Shown one piece after another: positions 31,491 through 40,614 of a DNA stretch of 64,000 nt. The number at the start of each line of letters is the position of its first letter. Position 1 is the first letter of the stretch. The notes below the pieces were generated by a model that searched no databases, was not told the origin of the DNA, and was given only the letters and a program-made list of their open reading frames with translations. Origin of the DNA: Streptomyces zaomyceticus (GTDB lineage Bacteria; Actinomycetota; Actinomycetes; Streptomycetales; Streptomycetaceae); the NCBI RefSeq assembly GCF_014656215.1, contig NZ_BNBZ01000006.1:186001-250000 (forward strand). The letters are read 5' to 3'. The position numbers and the translations under genes are program-made.

Positions 31491-32366
31491 TCAGGCGGCT
31501 CGGCTGACGTCCAGCCGTTCGGACGACGGCTCGTAGCCGGCCGCCTTGTAGGCGGCGACGGCGGCAGCGTTCGAGGTCGGGGTGCTGACGAGCGCGCTTG
31601 ACGCACCCAGTTCACGCAGCGCCGCCGCAGCGGCGAGGCTGATCGCCGTCCCGTAGCCGCGACCGCGATGGTCGGCGTGCACACCCACCGGCTCCAGCAG
31701 GCCGGGCTTGCCGGGCCCGGCCGACCAGACCGTCGCCGCGGCCACCGCGTTGTCCTGGTCGTCGTAGCCGATCAGGCAGCGGGCGTCGGCGTAGACCGGC
31801 CCGGCCGCGAGGACGTGCCAGATCTCCTCGGTGAACGCCGGGCTGCCGAACGCCGAGCGGTGCACTGCGGTCCGCACCCCCGCCGTCTCCGGGCCGGCCA
31901 CCTCGATCCGCAGGCCGGAGTCCTTCACCGGCTGGGCGAGGTCGTGGCGCAGCGGAGTCCACGGCTCGTCCGGAACCCAGCCCGCCTCCAACATGACCTC
32001 GCGGAGCAGGGCGCCGTCGGGGATTTCGATGCCGACTTTCCCGGGCGGCAGGACCCCGCGCTCCGGATCACCGAGGTCCGCCAGCAGCCGGCGCGCCAGA
32101 TCACCGTCCTGTCGTAGATCCGGCGCGGTCGTCAGGCGCAGCACATCGGGGTCGTCCAGGTATCCGACGGCAATGATCCGGCCGTCCACGCTCCAGGTGC
32201 GGACGGCCGCGGCCAGCCTCTCCGCGCCCAGCGCCCAGGCCCAGCCGAGGTCTCCCGGATGGAGTTGCAGCGGCGTGCGGTCGTCCTGCCATACGCGGAG
32301 GGCATCCACGACCCCGGTCAGCCCATCGACGCCGGGCTCGTTCAGAACGATCGTCATGTCCCGCAT
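31491..32366 (-). CDS. GNAT-family acetyltransferase, two-domain type
   Basis: 291 residues from ATG 32366; Met4 (32357) is an alternative. An N-terminal degenerate GNAT-like half (ALGAERLAAAVRTWSVDGRIIAVGYLDDPDVLRLTTAPDLR) precedes a C-terminal half with the acetyl-CoA motif LLEPVGVHADHRGRGYGTAISLAAAAALRELG and NAAAVAAYKAAGYEPSSERLD. Tandem GNAT proteins include aminoglycoside and mycothiol acetyltransferases; MshD has the same two-domain arrangement but is usually longer in its second domain. The substrate is not determined. Confidence 0.82.
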   Translation of the reverse strand: MRDMTIVLNEPGVDGLTGVVDALRVWQDDRTPLQLHPGDLGWAWALGAERLAAAVRTWSVDGRIIAVGYLDDPDVLRLTTAPDLRQDGDLARRLLADLGDPERGVLPPGKVGIEIPDGALLREVMLEAGWVPDEPWTPLRHDLAQPVKDSGLRIEVAGPETAGVRTAVHRSAFGSPAFTEEIWHVLAAGPVYADARCLIGYDDQDNAVAAATVWSAGPGKPGLLEPVGVHADHRGRGYGTAISLAAAAALRELGASSALVSTPTSNAAAVAAYKAAGYEPSSERLDVSRAA

Positions 32367-32459
32367 CTCACACCATCGCCGCGACCGGCCGCACCTGGAT
32401 TTCCTCAGCCGGCCAGATCGACAGGACATGCCCCGGGCGCTCGGCGATACGACGACTCG

Positions 32460-33272
32460 TCAACTCGTCGCATCGCCCCCGCGCTGCCGTGCGAAGCGCC
32501 CGGGCGTCGTGCCCACGAGCCGCTTGAACGAGCGGTTCAGGTGCGACTGGTCGTAGAAGCCCGTGGCCGCCGCCACCTCCCCGGGCGGCAGCCCGTCGAG
32601 CAGCAGACGTCGGGCCCGGTCGAGTCGGCGGGCCGTCAGATACTGGTGCGGCGCGATACCGAACTCGCCGCTGAACGCCCGTACCAGATGGGTGGGGTGG
32701 GCGTGCAGGAGCCGCGCGGCCTCGTCCAGGGTCACCCCCGGGAGCAGCCGCTCGTCGAGGAGCTCGCGCAGGCCGTGGGCCAGCCCGGGAGCGGCCGGCC
32801 GCTCCCGGCCGGCCGACCGGGGGCGCAGGTGGGTGCGCAGTCGTTCCCGGATGAGGGTGAGGCGGCTCTGCGCCTCCAGTTCGCCGCCCCGGTCGGCCAG
32901 GGCCGTGTGCAGCTGCCCCACGCGTCGGCGCAGCAGCGGATCGACGAGATCGGGTCCGTCCACCGCGGCGCCGATGAAGCTCTCGTCGAGCTGGGTCAGG
33001 TCCAGATAGAGCACCCGCTTGCGGAACCCGTGCGGAGTGGCGGGCGAGCCGTTGTGCGGCACCTGCGGGGGAAGCAGGGACACCGTGTCGCCCGGGGTGC
33101 CGTGCTCGCGCCGGTTCAGGTCGTAGCGGACGGCGCCGTCGTCGACGATCAGCAGGGTCCACACGTCATGGACGTGCATCGGGTACGCGTGCGCGGTGAA
33201 GTGGGCGTGGAAGACCTCCACCACTCCCGGGATCCGCGGGCGCCACGCCGAAACCTCCTGCCGGGCCACCAT
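32460..33272 (-). CDS. AraC-family regulator with cupin sensor domain
   Basis: 270 residues from ATG 33272. Cupin-type N-terminal domain with VVEVFHAHFTAHAYPMHVHDVWTLLIVDDGAVRYDL. C-terminal double HTH: GVTLDEAARLLHAHPTHLVRAFSGEFGIAPHQYLTARRLDRARRLLLDG, PGEVAAATGFYDQSHLNRSFKRLVGTTPGRFARQ. TACATT lies 6 nt before the ATG on the minus strand, so a leaderless transcript is likely. It is divergent from the DUF2000 gene (49-bp gap), a pairing often seen for this family, and probably controls it. Confidence 0.9.
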   Translation of the reverse strand: MVARQEVSAWRPRIPGVVEVFHAHFTAHAYPMHVHDVWTLLIVDDGAVRYDLNRREHGTPGDTVSLLPPQVPHNGSPATPHGFRKRVLYLDLTQLDESFIGAAVDGPDLVDPLLRRRVGQLHTALADRGGELEAQSRLTLIRERLRTHLRPRSAGRERPAAPGLAHGLRELLDERLLPGVTLDEAARLLHAHPTHLVRAFSGEFGIAPHQYLTARRLDRARRLLLDGLPPGEVAAATGFYDQSHLNRSFKRLVGTTPGRFARQRGGDATS

Positions 33273-33321
33273 GCAAGGAATGTACAAGACGTCCGGGCGC
33301 GCCCGTCGGCAGTCTCGGAGC

Positions 33322-33756
33322 ATGACGACCACCGACACCGCCCCCGTACGCTTCGACACCAAGATCGCCGTACTCCTGCGGGAGGACCTGGAGACCTGGC
33401 AGCGGCTGAACGTCACCGCGTTCCTGGTCAGCGGCCTCGGCTCCGAGGTGCCCGAGGTGATCGGCGGACCGTACGCCGACGCCGACGGCACCCCGTACCT
33501 CCCGATGTTCCGGCAGCCCGTCCTGGTCTTCGAGGGCACGAAGGAGACCCTGACCGCGGCGCACGCGCGCGTGCTCTCCCGCGGGCTTCCGAGGGCGCTC
33601 TTCACGACCGACCTCTTCACCACCGGCAACGACCGGGACAACCGTGCCGCGGTACGGGCCGTGGGGCGCGACCTGCTGGATCTGGCGGGCCTCGCCGTGT
33701 ACGGACCGCGCAACGCGGTCGACAAGGTGCTGAAGGGCGCACGGATGCACCCCTGA
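33322..33756 (+). CDS. DUF2000 family protein
   Basis: 144 residues. DUF2000 adopts a peptidyl-tRNA-hydrolase-2-like fold of unknown function. Visible: RFDTKIAVLLREDLETWQRLNVTAFLVSGLGSE, GTPYLPMFRQPVLVFEGTKETL, RALFTTDLFTTGNDRDNRAAV and GRDLLDLAGLAVYGPRNAVDKVLKGARMHP. It is transcribed from the short intergenic region shared with the AraC regulator. The only upstream purine run, GGAG, is 1 nt from the ATG, so translation may be near leaderless. Confidence 0.85.
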   Translation: MTTTDTAPVRFDTKIAVLLREDLETWQRLNVTAFLVSGLGSEVPEVIGGPYADADGTPYLPMFRQPVLVFEGTKETLTAAHARVLSRGLPRALFTTDLFTTGNDRDNRAAVRAVGRDLLDLAGLAVYGPRNAVDKVLKGARMHP

Positions 33757-33807
33757 TCCCCGGGGGGCGAGGCCCTCGTCCACCAGCCTCGACGAACGCC
33801 CCGCCCC

Positions 33808-35412
33808 CTAGGACCTGCCGAAGCGTCGCCAGAAACCGGAGCGCTTCTCCCGGGGCAGGACGCTTCCGGAGGGACGGACCTCCAGCGACCAGTCGCCCGC
33901 GGCGTCGACGACCCCCACGAGCAGCGGCCCCGCAGGCAACTCCCGCGCGTCCTTGGGGTTCCGGCCGTACTCGCTCGCCAGTGTGACCGGGTACCTGGCG
34001 GGGGCGCCGGGGCGATGCGGCTTGTACCCCTCCACACGCAGGGACCCGTCCGCTGCCGTCGGACGCAGACGGGAGAGCAGCTCGCCTGCGGGGCCGGTGT
34101 GAAGCAGCACCTCGGAGCCCCGGCCGGTGGCCGCACCTCCAAGTTCGCGCACCGCGCTCACGGGACGGATCACGATCGTCCACTCGTCGGGGTCGCCGTA
34201 GTTGGTGCAGTCGACGCGGAAGCGCAACGGGTACAGGCTGTCGCACCACATCGCGCGCTGCTCGAACCGGTGGGAGGTGGCCGAGCCTCCGAGGCCGATG
34301 GCATCCCTGCCGTTCCAGTCGATGGAGGTCAGGCCGAAGAGGCCCTTGCCGGTCCTGGCGAATTCGACCAGGACGTAGCCGGGCGGCGGCGTCGTGTCCA
34401 TGGTGAACTTGGCGCTGCCGCGCCCGCTGTACACGATGTCGTCGAACTCCCCGCCGAGGATCCCTGCGGCGGCGACCGCCTCGGGTGAGGGTGCGGGCGA
34501 GGGAACCACCGGGATCGCTCCGGGCCCCCGGGACGGGGCGCGGGGCGAGGTCCTGTCCGAGCTCGACGGCTGGGACCGGGCTTCGGCCCGGGTGTCGGAC
34601 ATTGTCTCGGCCTGAGCCTGAGCCTGATCCTGGGCCTGGCCGACCGCATGCGGAGCGTGCGAGCCCCGGCCGTTCGCCGGTCCCTGTCCCGGCCCCTGGG
34701 GCGACCCCGAGCCCGACCCCCACCCCGACCCCGATTCCGCCCCCGAAGGCGAGCCCTGCCCGTGCTCCGTGTCGGGAGTCGCCCCCAGGGACGCGGACTT
34801 GCCGACGGCCCCGCGTGGAAGCGGCACCGGACCGGCCGGGCCCGCGGACTTGCCCACCGCCCCCTGCGGAAGCTCCGGCGGAGCCGGACCGCGCAGTGGC
34901 GGGGCCGCGGCAGACGTCTGCCCCGGCACCGGCACGGAGATGCCGAAGTCCTCCGCCAGAGCCCCGAGCCCCGCGTCGTAACCCTCGCCCACCGCGCGGA
35001 ACTTCCAGCCGCCGTCGCGCCGGTAGTACTCGCCGAGGACGAGCGCCGTCTCGCTGGTGGCGTCGTCGATCTCGTACAGGGCGAGTCGCTCCCCGGTCGA
35101 GGCGTCCGACGTCCGCACCGACAGGCCGGGCACCCGCCCGAGCGTGCCGTTGTGGCCGACGGCGACGATCACGATGCGCCGGACGTCCGCTCCGACCCGC
35201 TCGGTGTCGAGGTCCAGCCGGTCCGCGGACCGGTCGTCCACGGTGCCGGCCCGTTCCAGGACCAGGTGCCCGACGGCCCCGCCGGTGGAGTCCAGGAACA
35301 GCGCGGAGGCCTCCACCTCCGGCACCCCGTCGCCGGCCGCCCGCCGGACGACCTCGATCCGCCACGCCTGCCCGGGGATGAGCAGGTTCTCCCCCTTGAT
35401 GATCTGCGTCAC
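33808..35412 (-). CDS. TerD-family protein with repeat linker and C-terminal TerD-like domain
   Basis: 534 residues, against about 190 for simple TerD. The N-terminal domain (TQIIKGENLLIPGQAWRIEVVRR ... LDLDTERVGADVRRIVIVAVGHNGTL ... LALYEIDDATSETALVLGEYYRRDGGWKFRAVGEGYDAGLGALAEDFGISV) is a calcium-binding TerD. The linker (about 185-330) has the repeat RGAVGKSA/QGAVGKSA and Gly/Ser/Gln-rich stretches. The C-terminal region (FDDIVYSGRGSAKFTMDTTPPPGYVLVEF ... WTIVIRPVSAVREL) looks like a second TerD-type or envelope-binding module. The start is GTG 35412, with no evident ribosome site. TerD proteins act in tellurite and stress responses, here with differentiation in Streptomyces. Confidence 0.85.
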   Translation of the reverse strand: MTQIIKGENLLIPGQAWRIEVVRRAAGDGVPEVEASALFLDSTGGAVGHLVLERAGTVDDRSADRLDLDTERVGADVRRIVIVAVGHNGTLGRVPGLSVRTSDASTGERLALYEIDDATSETALVLGEYYRRDGGWKFRAVGEGYDAGLGALAEDFGISVPVPGQTSAAAPPLRGPAPPELPQGAVGKSAGPAGPVPLPRGAVGKSASLGATPDTEHGQGSPSGAESGSGWGSGSGSPQGPGQGPANGRGSHAPHAVGQAQDQAQAQAETMSDTRAEARSQPSSSDRTSPRAPSRGPGAIPVVPSPAPSPEAVAAAGILGGEFDDIVYSGRGSAKFTMDTTPPPGYVLVEFARTGKGLFGLTSIDWNGRDAIGLGGSATSHRFEQRAMWCDSLYPLRFRVDCTNYGDPDEWTIVIRPVSAVRELGGAATGRGSEVLLHTGPAGELLSRLRPTAADGSLRVEGYKPHRPGAPARYPVTLASEYGRNPKDARELPAGPLLVGVVDAAGDWSLEVRPSGSVLPREKRSGFWRRFGRS

Positions 35413-35698
35413 CGCGTCATGCTGGCACGCCACTCCCGGGCAGGTCCACGGCCGGCCGCGGCGAAACGGGACGCGGCCGCGACACCGCGCACGCCGCCAC
35501 GCCGGACACCGGGTTCGCCGAGGAGCGGGGGACGGATCACCGTGATCGCCATCAGGACCTCGCCACCGTTGACGCCGGTGTCGGTGGCGTGCCGTACAAC
35601 TGAGAGCGGGGAGAGCCGACCGAGAACGCCAAGTACGACCGCGCAACAGCGTGACCGCACGACAGCATGACCGCATGACTGCACGAGGGGGACTGCAG

Positions 35699-38600
35699 GT
35701 GGACACTTTCGCGGACGCGGGCCTGGGGAGCGTCGACCGCGCGCCCCTTGTCGGGCGCGCCCAGGAGCTCGACCGGCTCGACGGGCTGCTGCGCCACCGG
35801 CGTGAGGGAACGGGCCCGGCGGCCGTGGACGTCACGGGAGAGCCGGGCATCGGCAAGACCCGGCTCCTCACCGAGTTCGCGGTACGGGCCCGGCGGCACG
35901 GGGTGACGGTCCTGCGCGGTCGGGCCGGACCCGCCGAGCCGGACTCCGGCCCGCCCGTCCAGGCCTTCGTCGACTCCTTCGCCGACCTGGACCACCGGGA
36001 CCGTGCCCTGTCCCCGGCCCTCGCCGCCCTTGCGGAACTCGTCGAATCGCCCTGGCCGGTGCCCGCCGCGGGGGACACATGGGACGGCCCGGGCACGGGC
36101 GTGGGGCGTCGGGCCGACCGTGTGCGGCACATCGCGGCGGCGCTCGGCCGGGTTCCGGCGCCTGGGCTGGTGCTCGTTCTCGACGACTTCCACAGAGCCG
36201 ACCCCGCCTCGGTCGCGCTCGTCGACCACCTTCTCCGGCATCCCCTCCGCGCACCCGTCCTCCTGGTCCTGGCCCGCCGCGAACGTCAGACCCCGCCCGT
36301 CCTCGCCCCGGTCCTCGCCCGTGCCGCCGACTCGGGGGACCTCGCCCGGCTCGCCCTCGGCCCGTTGACGGCGGAGGACTGCGCGGCGGGGCTCGTCCCC
36401 GGGCTGGCGCCCGGCCTCGCGCGGGAGATCCACGCCGCCGGACTCGGCAACCCGCTCTACCACCGGGCCCTCGCGCACGCCCGTACGCGCGGGGGCCAGG
36501 CGCCCGGCACGGGGCCGGTGGCGATGGTCCTCGACGAGCTCGCCCCGCTCACCGAGGCGGAGAGGGCGGTCGTCGAGGCCCTCGCCGTGCTCGACGGGCG
36601 TGCGACGGCCGAGCTGCTCACCGCCGTCGCACGCTCGCGGAGCACCGCACATCCGGCCGACCGGGTGGCCGTGGACGAGATTCTGGGAGAACTGGCCCGC
36701 CGTGACCTCGTCCGGCACGAAGAGGACGGGCGTGTCCTGGTGCTGCGCCACCCGGCGCTGCCGGAACTCGTCCGGGGCACGCTCGATCCGTGGCGGCGCC
36801 GTGAGCTGCACGGGTGGGCGGCCGCTGCCCTCGCCGAGGCCGGGGCGCCGGTGACGGAGCGTGCGCCGCATCTCGTGCGGGCCACCACCTCCTGGGACGC
36901 GGCCGTCGCCGCCGAACTGGTCGAGGCCGCCGAGCGGATCGGCGCGGCCGACCCGGCCTGCGCCGCGCACTGGTTGGCGGCCGTCCTCGCCCTGCTTCCC
37001 GACTCACCCGAGCATCTCGCCACCCGGCACGACCTGATGCTCCGGCAGGCCCAGGCGCTCGGGTCGGCGGGCCGCGTGGCGGAGAGCAGGGATCTCCTCC
37101 ACCGGCTCATCGACGCCTGCCGCCCCGGCGGGCGTGAGCAGAGACAGGGGGCCACGGGTTTCGACGCCACCGACACCACGACGGACACGACGGGCGCAGC
37201 AGACACGACGGGCACAGCCGGCACGACGGACACGGCTGACGCGACGGACACGGCTGAACTGCGGACCTCCGCCGTCCTGCTCTGCGCCTTCATGGAACGC
37301 CACCTCGGCCGCTACCCGGAGGCGGACGCCCTGCTCCGCCGGGAGCTGGAGCGAACCCCCGGGCCCCGCCCCGACCTGCGGACCTGGCTCGTCGTTGAGT
37401 GGGGCTGCCGGGCTCTCTTCGCCGCCCGGTACCCCGAGGTCCGGTCCGTGGTCGCCCGGACCCTCGACGAGGCGCGGCGGCGGCGCGACGAAGCGGGCAC
37501 GGCGGAGACCCTCACCCTGGCCGCGCTCGGGGAGGCGTACGAGGGCGAGACCGCCACCGCCCGCGTCCACGCGACCGGGGCGGCCGCCCTCACGGACTCC
37601 TTCACCGACGGTGAACTGGCCGACCACGCCGAGTCGTTGGTACGGCTCGGCTGGACCGAGGTCTTCCTGGAGGAGTACGGCAGTGCCGAGCGCCACGCCA
37701 CCCGGGGCATCGCGATGGCGCGCCGCGCCGGGCGGCCGTTCGCGCTGTCGCAGCTCCTTCTCTGCTCGGCGTACGTCCACTTCCTGACCGGGAGGGTCGG
37801 CACCGCGCTCGGCATGGCCGAGGAGTCCCTCGACGTCGCCCGCACCCTGGGCGGCGCCGAACTCCTCGGCTTCAGCGGCGCACTCCGGGCCGCCGTCCTC
37901 CTCCACGCCCGGCCCCTCGGTGACCCCGAGGCACTGGCCGCGGCCGAAGAGGCCGTGGCCACGCTGGGAACGGCCGAGGGCTGGTGGGCCACCCAGGCCC
38001 GAGGCCTCCTCGGCTTCGTCGTACCGCTCGGCCGGGATCCGCACCGGGTGCGTGAAGTGCTCGTACGGGCGGGCGGCGACCGGGACCTCTCGCGGCTCCA
38101 GCCCTCGTTGCGCCCCCAGTATCTCGAACTCCTCGCGGGCGCGGCCCTCGCCGTCGGAGACCGCACGGAGGCCGAGCGGGTCGCCCGCAGGGCCCTGGCG
38201 GAGGCGGAGCCGCTCGGTCTGCCGGTCCAGCGTTCCGCCGCACTGCGGGCCTGGGGGCAGGTCCTCGCCCAGCGGGGCGAATCGGCCGCCGCCGCGCGGG
38301 CGTTCACCGACGCGGCAAGGGAGAGCGCCCGTTCCGGGGCCACGCTGCGCGAGGCGCAGAGCCTGCTGCTCGCCGCCCCGATGACCCGTGCGCTGGGCGA
38401 CGCGTCCCGGGCCGCCGCCCAGTGGCGCAGGGGTCGCCGGCTGGCTGTCGAGGGCGGTGCCCGCCTGCTGGTGGACGTGGCCGACCGCACCCGGCCGGCC
38501 ACGCCGGACGGCGTCCCCGGGGGACGGCTCGCCGTCCTCACCCCGCGCGAACGCGAGATCTCGGTCCTGGTCGCCGAAGGTCTCACCAACCAGGCCGTGG

Positions 38601-38743
38601 CCGACCGGCTCTGTCTGAGCCCCCGCACGGTCGAGAGCCATGTCGCCCGGGTCTACCGCAAGACGGGTGTGGAGACCCGGGCCGCACTCGCCTCCCTGGT
38701 GGTCAGGGACGGGGTCGGTGACGGTCAGACCTTGCGGGGATAG
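35699..38743 (+). CDS. LAL-type LuxR-family regulator with AAA ATPase domain
   Basis: 1014 residues from GTG 35699 (GGGGGA 6 nt upstream). N-terminal NTPase: Walker A VTGEPGIGKTRLLTEF and Walker B LVLVLDDFHRADPASVAL. The large middle region is TPR-like (about 400-900), interrupted near residues 490-520 by a Thr/Asp/Ala tract encoded by a 12-bp-like repeat (37165-37262). The C-terminal LuxR HTH is LTPREREISVLVAEGLTNQAVADRLCLSPRTVESHVARVYRKTGVETRAAL. LAL regulators usually control secondary metabolism or sugar use. It converges on the Ser/Thr kinase gene, overlapping it by 19 bp, and is divergent from the TerD gene. Confidence 0.9.
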   Translation: MDTFADAGLGSVDRAPLVGRAQELDRLDGLLRHRREGTGPAAVDVTGEPGIGKTRLLTEFAVRARRHGVTVLRGRAGPAEPDSGPPVQAFVDSFADLDHRDRALSPALAALAELVESPWPVPAAGDTWDGPGTGVGRRADRVRHIAAALGRVPAPGLVLVLDDFHRADPASVALVDHLLRHPLRAPVLLVLARRERQTPPVLAPVLARAADSGDLARLALGPLTAEDCAAGLVPGLAPGLAREIHAAGLGNPLYHRALAHARTRGGQAPGTGPVAMVLDELAPLTEAERAVVEALAVLDGRATAELLTAVARSRSTAHPADRVAVDEILGELARRDLVRHEEDGRVLVLRHPALPELVRGTLDPWRRRELHGWAAAALAEAGAPVTERAPHLVRATTSWDAAVAAELVEAAERIGAADPACAAHWLAAVLALLPDSPEHLATRHDLMLRQAQALGSAGRVAESRDLLHRLIDACRPGGREQRQGATGFDATDTTTDTTGAADTTGTAGTTDTADATDTAELRTSAVLLCAFMERHLGRYPEADALLRRELERTPGPRPDLRTWLVVEWGCRALFAARYPEVRSVVARTLDEARRRRDEAGTAETLTLAALGEAYEGETATARVHATGAAALTDSFTDGELADHAESLVRLGWTEVFLEEYGSAERHATRGIAMARRAGRPFALSQLLLCSAYVHFLTGRVGTALGMAEESLDVARTLGGAELLGFSGALRAAVLLHARPLGDPEALAAAEEAVATLGTAEGWWATQARGLLGFVVPLGRDPHRVREVLVRAGGDRDLSRLQPSLRPQYLELLAGAALAVGDRTEAERVARRALAEAEPLGLPVQRSAALRAWGQVLAQRGESAAAARAFTDAARESARSGATLREAQSLLLAAPMTRALGDASRAAAQWRRGRRLAVEGGARLLVDVADRTRPATPDGVPGGRLAVLTPREREISVLVAEGLTNQAVADRLCLSPRTVESHVARVYRKTGVETRAALASLVVRDGVGDGQTLRG

Positions 38744-40614
38744 GTGGCGGTCACCCGGCCCTTCGCGTCGGCGTTCAGGTAGGCGCTGCCGTACGAGTCG
38801 GACAGATAGATGCTCATTCCCGGCTTGCTCCCGAAAATCGAGGAGCCGGGGGTGAGGACGAGGTAGCGACTGGTCGGCTCGTCGACGCCCAGCTCCTTGT
38901 CCGCGCGCTTCATCAGGGCGGGCAGGGCGTCCCAGGCGAAGTCGTTGAGGTCGCTCGGGAGGGCGCCGGGGAAGGCGGTGCCGGATCCCTGCCGGACGGC
39001 CACGTCCTCGCCCCGGTAGATGTAACGGTCGTACAGCTTGGTGCTGCCCTTGACGAGCGATTCGGAGACGGCGTAGTCCGGGTACACGACGAAGCCGGTC
39101 ACTCGCGTCCCGCCCGAGGCCGCCTTGATCGCGGCGATGGCGGCCCGGACACCGGCGGGAGTCAGCAGATCGCGCTCCACCGGATCCGCCGCGTCCGTGG
39201 CCGTGGCCGTCACCGTCGTCGTCGGAGTCTTCGAGGGTGTGGGCCGCAGAGCGGCCGGACCCTGTTGCGAGGGCGCCTTGCTCGGCCCGCTGCCCGGGTC
39301 GGAGGGGCGCCAGTCCCAGGACAGGGCGGCGACGGGAATGCCGACGGCGAGCACCACCACGGCGGCGGAGCCCAGGAACCGTGCGGTACGGCTCCGCCGA
39401 CGCCCCCCGGCGGTCCGCCCCGGAGCGCCTGCCGCCGGAGTCGGAGCAGTGGCCGGCGGCACCGCGGAACCCAAACCGAAACCAGAATCAGAAGCAGGAC
39501 CGAAACCAGAACCGGAAGCAGGACCGAAACCAGAACCTGAAGCTGAACCTGAACGCGGATCAGAACCAGAAGGGGCACCGGAAGTCGTGGGGTAAGCCGC
39601 GGCGGAAGCCGGGACCGCCGAGGCCGCGGCCGACGGCGGTGCCAGCTGGAACGAGGTCACGTCTCCCCGGTCCTTCGCCGTCCCCGTGACCTGTTCACCC
39701 GCCGCCGGGCCCGTCCCGCTCGCCGGGCCCGGCGCCAGGTCCCGTACGGATCCCGCGTCCTGCGGGGGAACCGGGAGCGCGGCCGGGTCCGGCGACACGA
39801 CGGCCGCGAGAGCGCGGTCGAGCTCCGACGCGTCCGGCCGGGCGGCGGGATCCCGTACGAGCAGGCGGCTCAGTACGCCCGTCAGTTCCCCGGCACGCCG
39901 CGGGGGCGGAACGTCGTCGGAGAGAACGGCCGCCAGCGTCGCCAGGGTGTTCTCCCGGCGCAGCGGGTGGTGCCCCTCGACCGCCACGTACATGAGCATG
40001 CCGAGCGACCACAGGTCGGAGGCCGGACCGCTGCCCCCTCCGCCGCGGATCCGCTCGGGCGCCATGTAGTCCGGCGAGCCGATGATCGAGCCCGAGGCGG
40101 TCAGGACGGTGGACTCCTGGACGGCGGCGATGCCGAAGTCGGTCAGCACCGGGCGCCCGTCGGGGCGCAGCAGCACGTTGGCCGGCTTCACGTCGCGGTG
40201 CTCGATGTTCCGCTCGTGCGCGGCGCGCAGGGCGGAGAGCAGTTCGCGGCCGATCGCCGCGGCCTCGACGGGGGTCATCGTGCCGCGGTCGAGCCGGTCC
40301 TGGAGGGATCCTCCGGTGACCAGCTCCATCACGAGCCACGGGTAGGTTCCCTCGCCGGCGTCGACGATGTGATGGATGGTCACCACGTTGGGGTGGTCGA
40401 TTTGGGCGAGCGAGCGCGCTTCGCGCAGGACGCGCGCACGCAGGGTCCTGGCCCCCTCGACGTCGTGCTCGGCCAGCGCGGGGTCCGGCGGGCGCACCTC
40501 CTTGAGCGCCACGTCACGGTGGAGGGCCAGGTCGCGGGCGCGCCAGACCGTACCCATACCGCCGCCGCCCAGCCGCTCCACCAGCTCGAAGCGGCCGTCG
40601 ATCACTCTGCTCAC
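38725..40614 (-). CDS. transmembrane PASTA-less Ser/Thr protein kinase
   Basis: 629 residues from GTG 40614, overlapping the upstream stop (GTGA); GTG 40620 is an alternative. Kinase domain: LGGGGMGTVWRA, Lys38 (VALKEV), HRD at 139-141 in HRDVKPANVL, DFG at 159-161 and GSPDYMAPERIRGG. A linker (270-410) with SGSGFGPA repeats precedes one membrane helix (about 413-432, FLGSAAVVVLAVGIPVAALSW). The external domain of about 190 residues has no PASTA repeat and is unrecognised (TPAGVRAAIAAIKAASGGTRVTGFVVYPDYAVSESL). It is coupled to the helical-repeat gene, so this protein may be its partner or substrate. Confidence 0.9.
   Translation of the reverse strand: MSRVIDGRFELVERLGGGGMGTVWRARDLALHRDVALKEVRPPDPALAEHDVEGARTLRARVLREARSLAQIDHPNVVTIHHIVDAGEGTYPWLVMELVTGGSLQDRLDRGTMTPVEAAAIGRELLSALRAAHERNIEHRDVKPANVLLRPDGRPVLTDFGIAAVQESTVLTASGSIIGSPDYMAPERIRGGGGSGPASDLWSLGMLMYVAVEGHHPLRRENTLATLAAVLSDDVPPPRRAGELTGVLSRLLVRDPAARPDASELDRALAAVVSPDPAALPVPPQDAGSVRDLAPGPASGTGPAAGEQVTGTAKDRGDVTSFQLAPPSAAASAVPASAAAYPTTSGAPSGSDPRSGSASGSGFGPASGSGFGPASDSGFGLGSAVPPATAPTPAAGAPGRTAGGRRRSRTARFLGSAAVVVLAVGIPVAALSWDWRPSDPGSGPSKAPSQQGPAALRPTPSKTPTTTVTATATDAADPVERDLLTPAGVRAAIAAIKAASGGTRVTGFVVYPDYAVSESLVKGSTKLYDRYIYRGEDVAVRQGSGTAFPGALPSDLNDFAWDALPALMKRADKELGVDEPTSRYLVLTPGSSIFGSKPGMSIYLSDSYGSAYLNADAKGRVTATYPRKV
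39475..39546 (-). repeat. three 24-bp tandem repeats inside the kinase linker
   Basis: Units 39475-39498, 39499-39522 and 39523-39546 (ACCGAAACCAGAA...) encode SGSGFGPA on the minus strand. Codons GGT, TCT and CCT dominate and the segment is nearly 50 % GC, unlike the rest of the gene. The linker lies between the kinase domain and the membrane helix. Confidence 0.85.
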
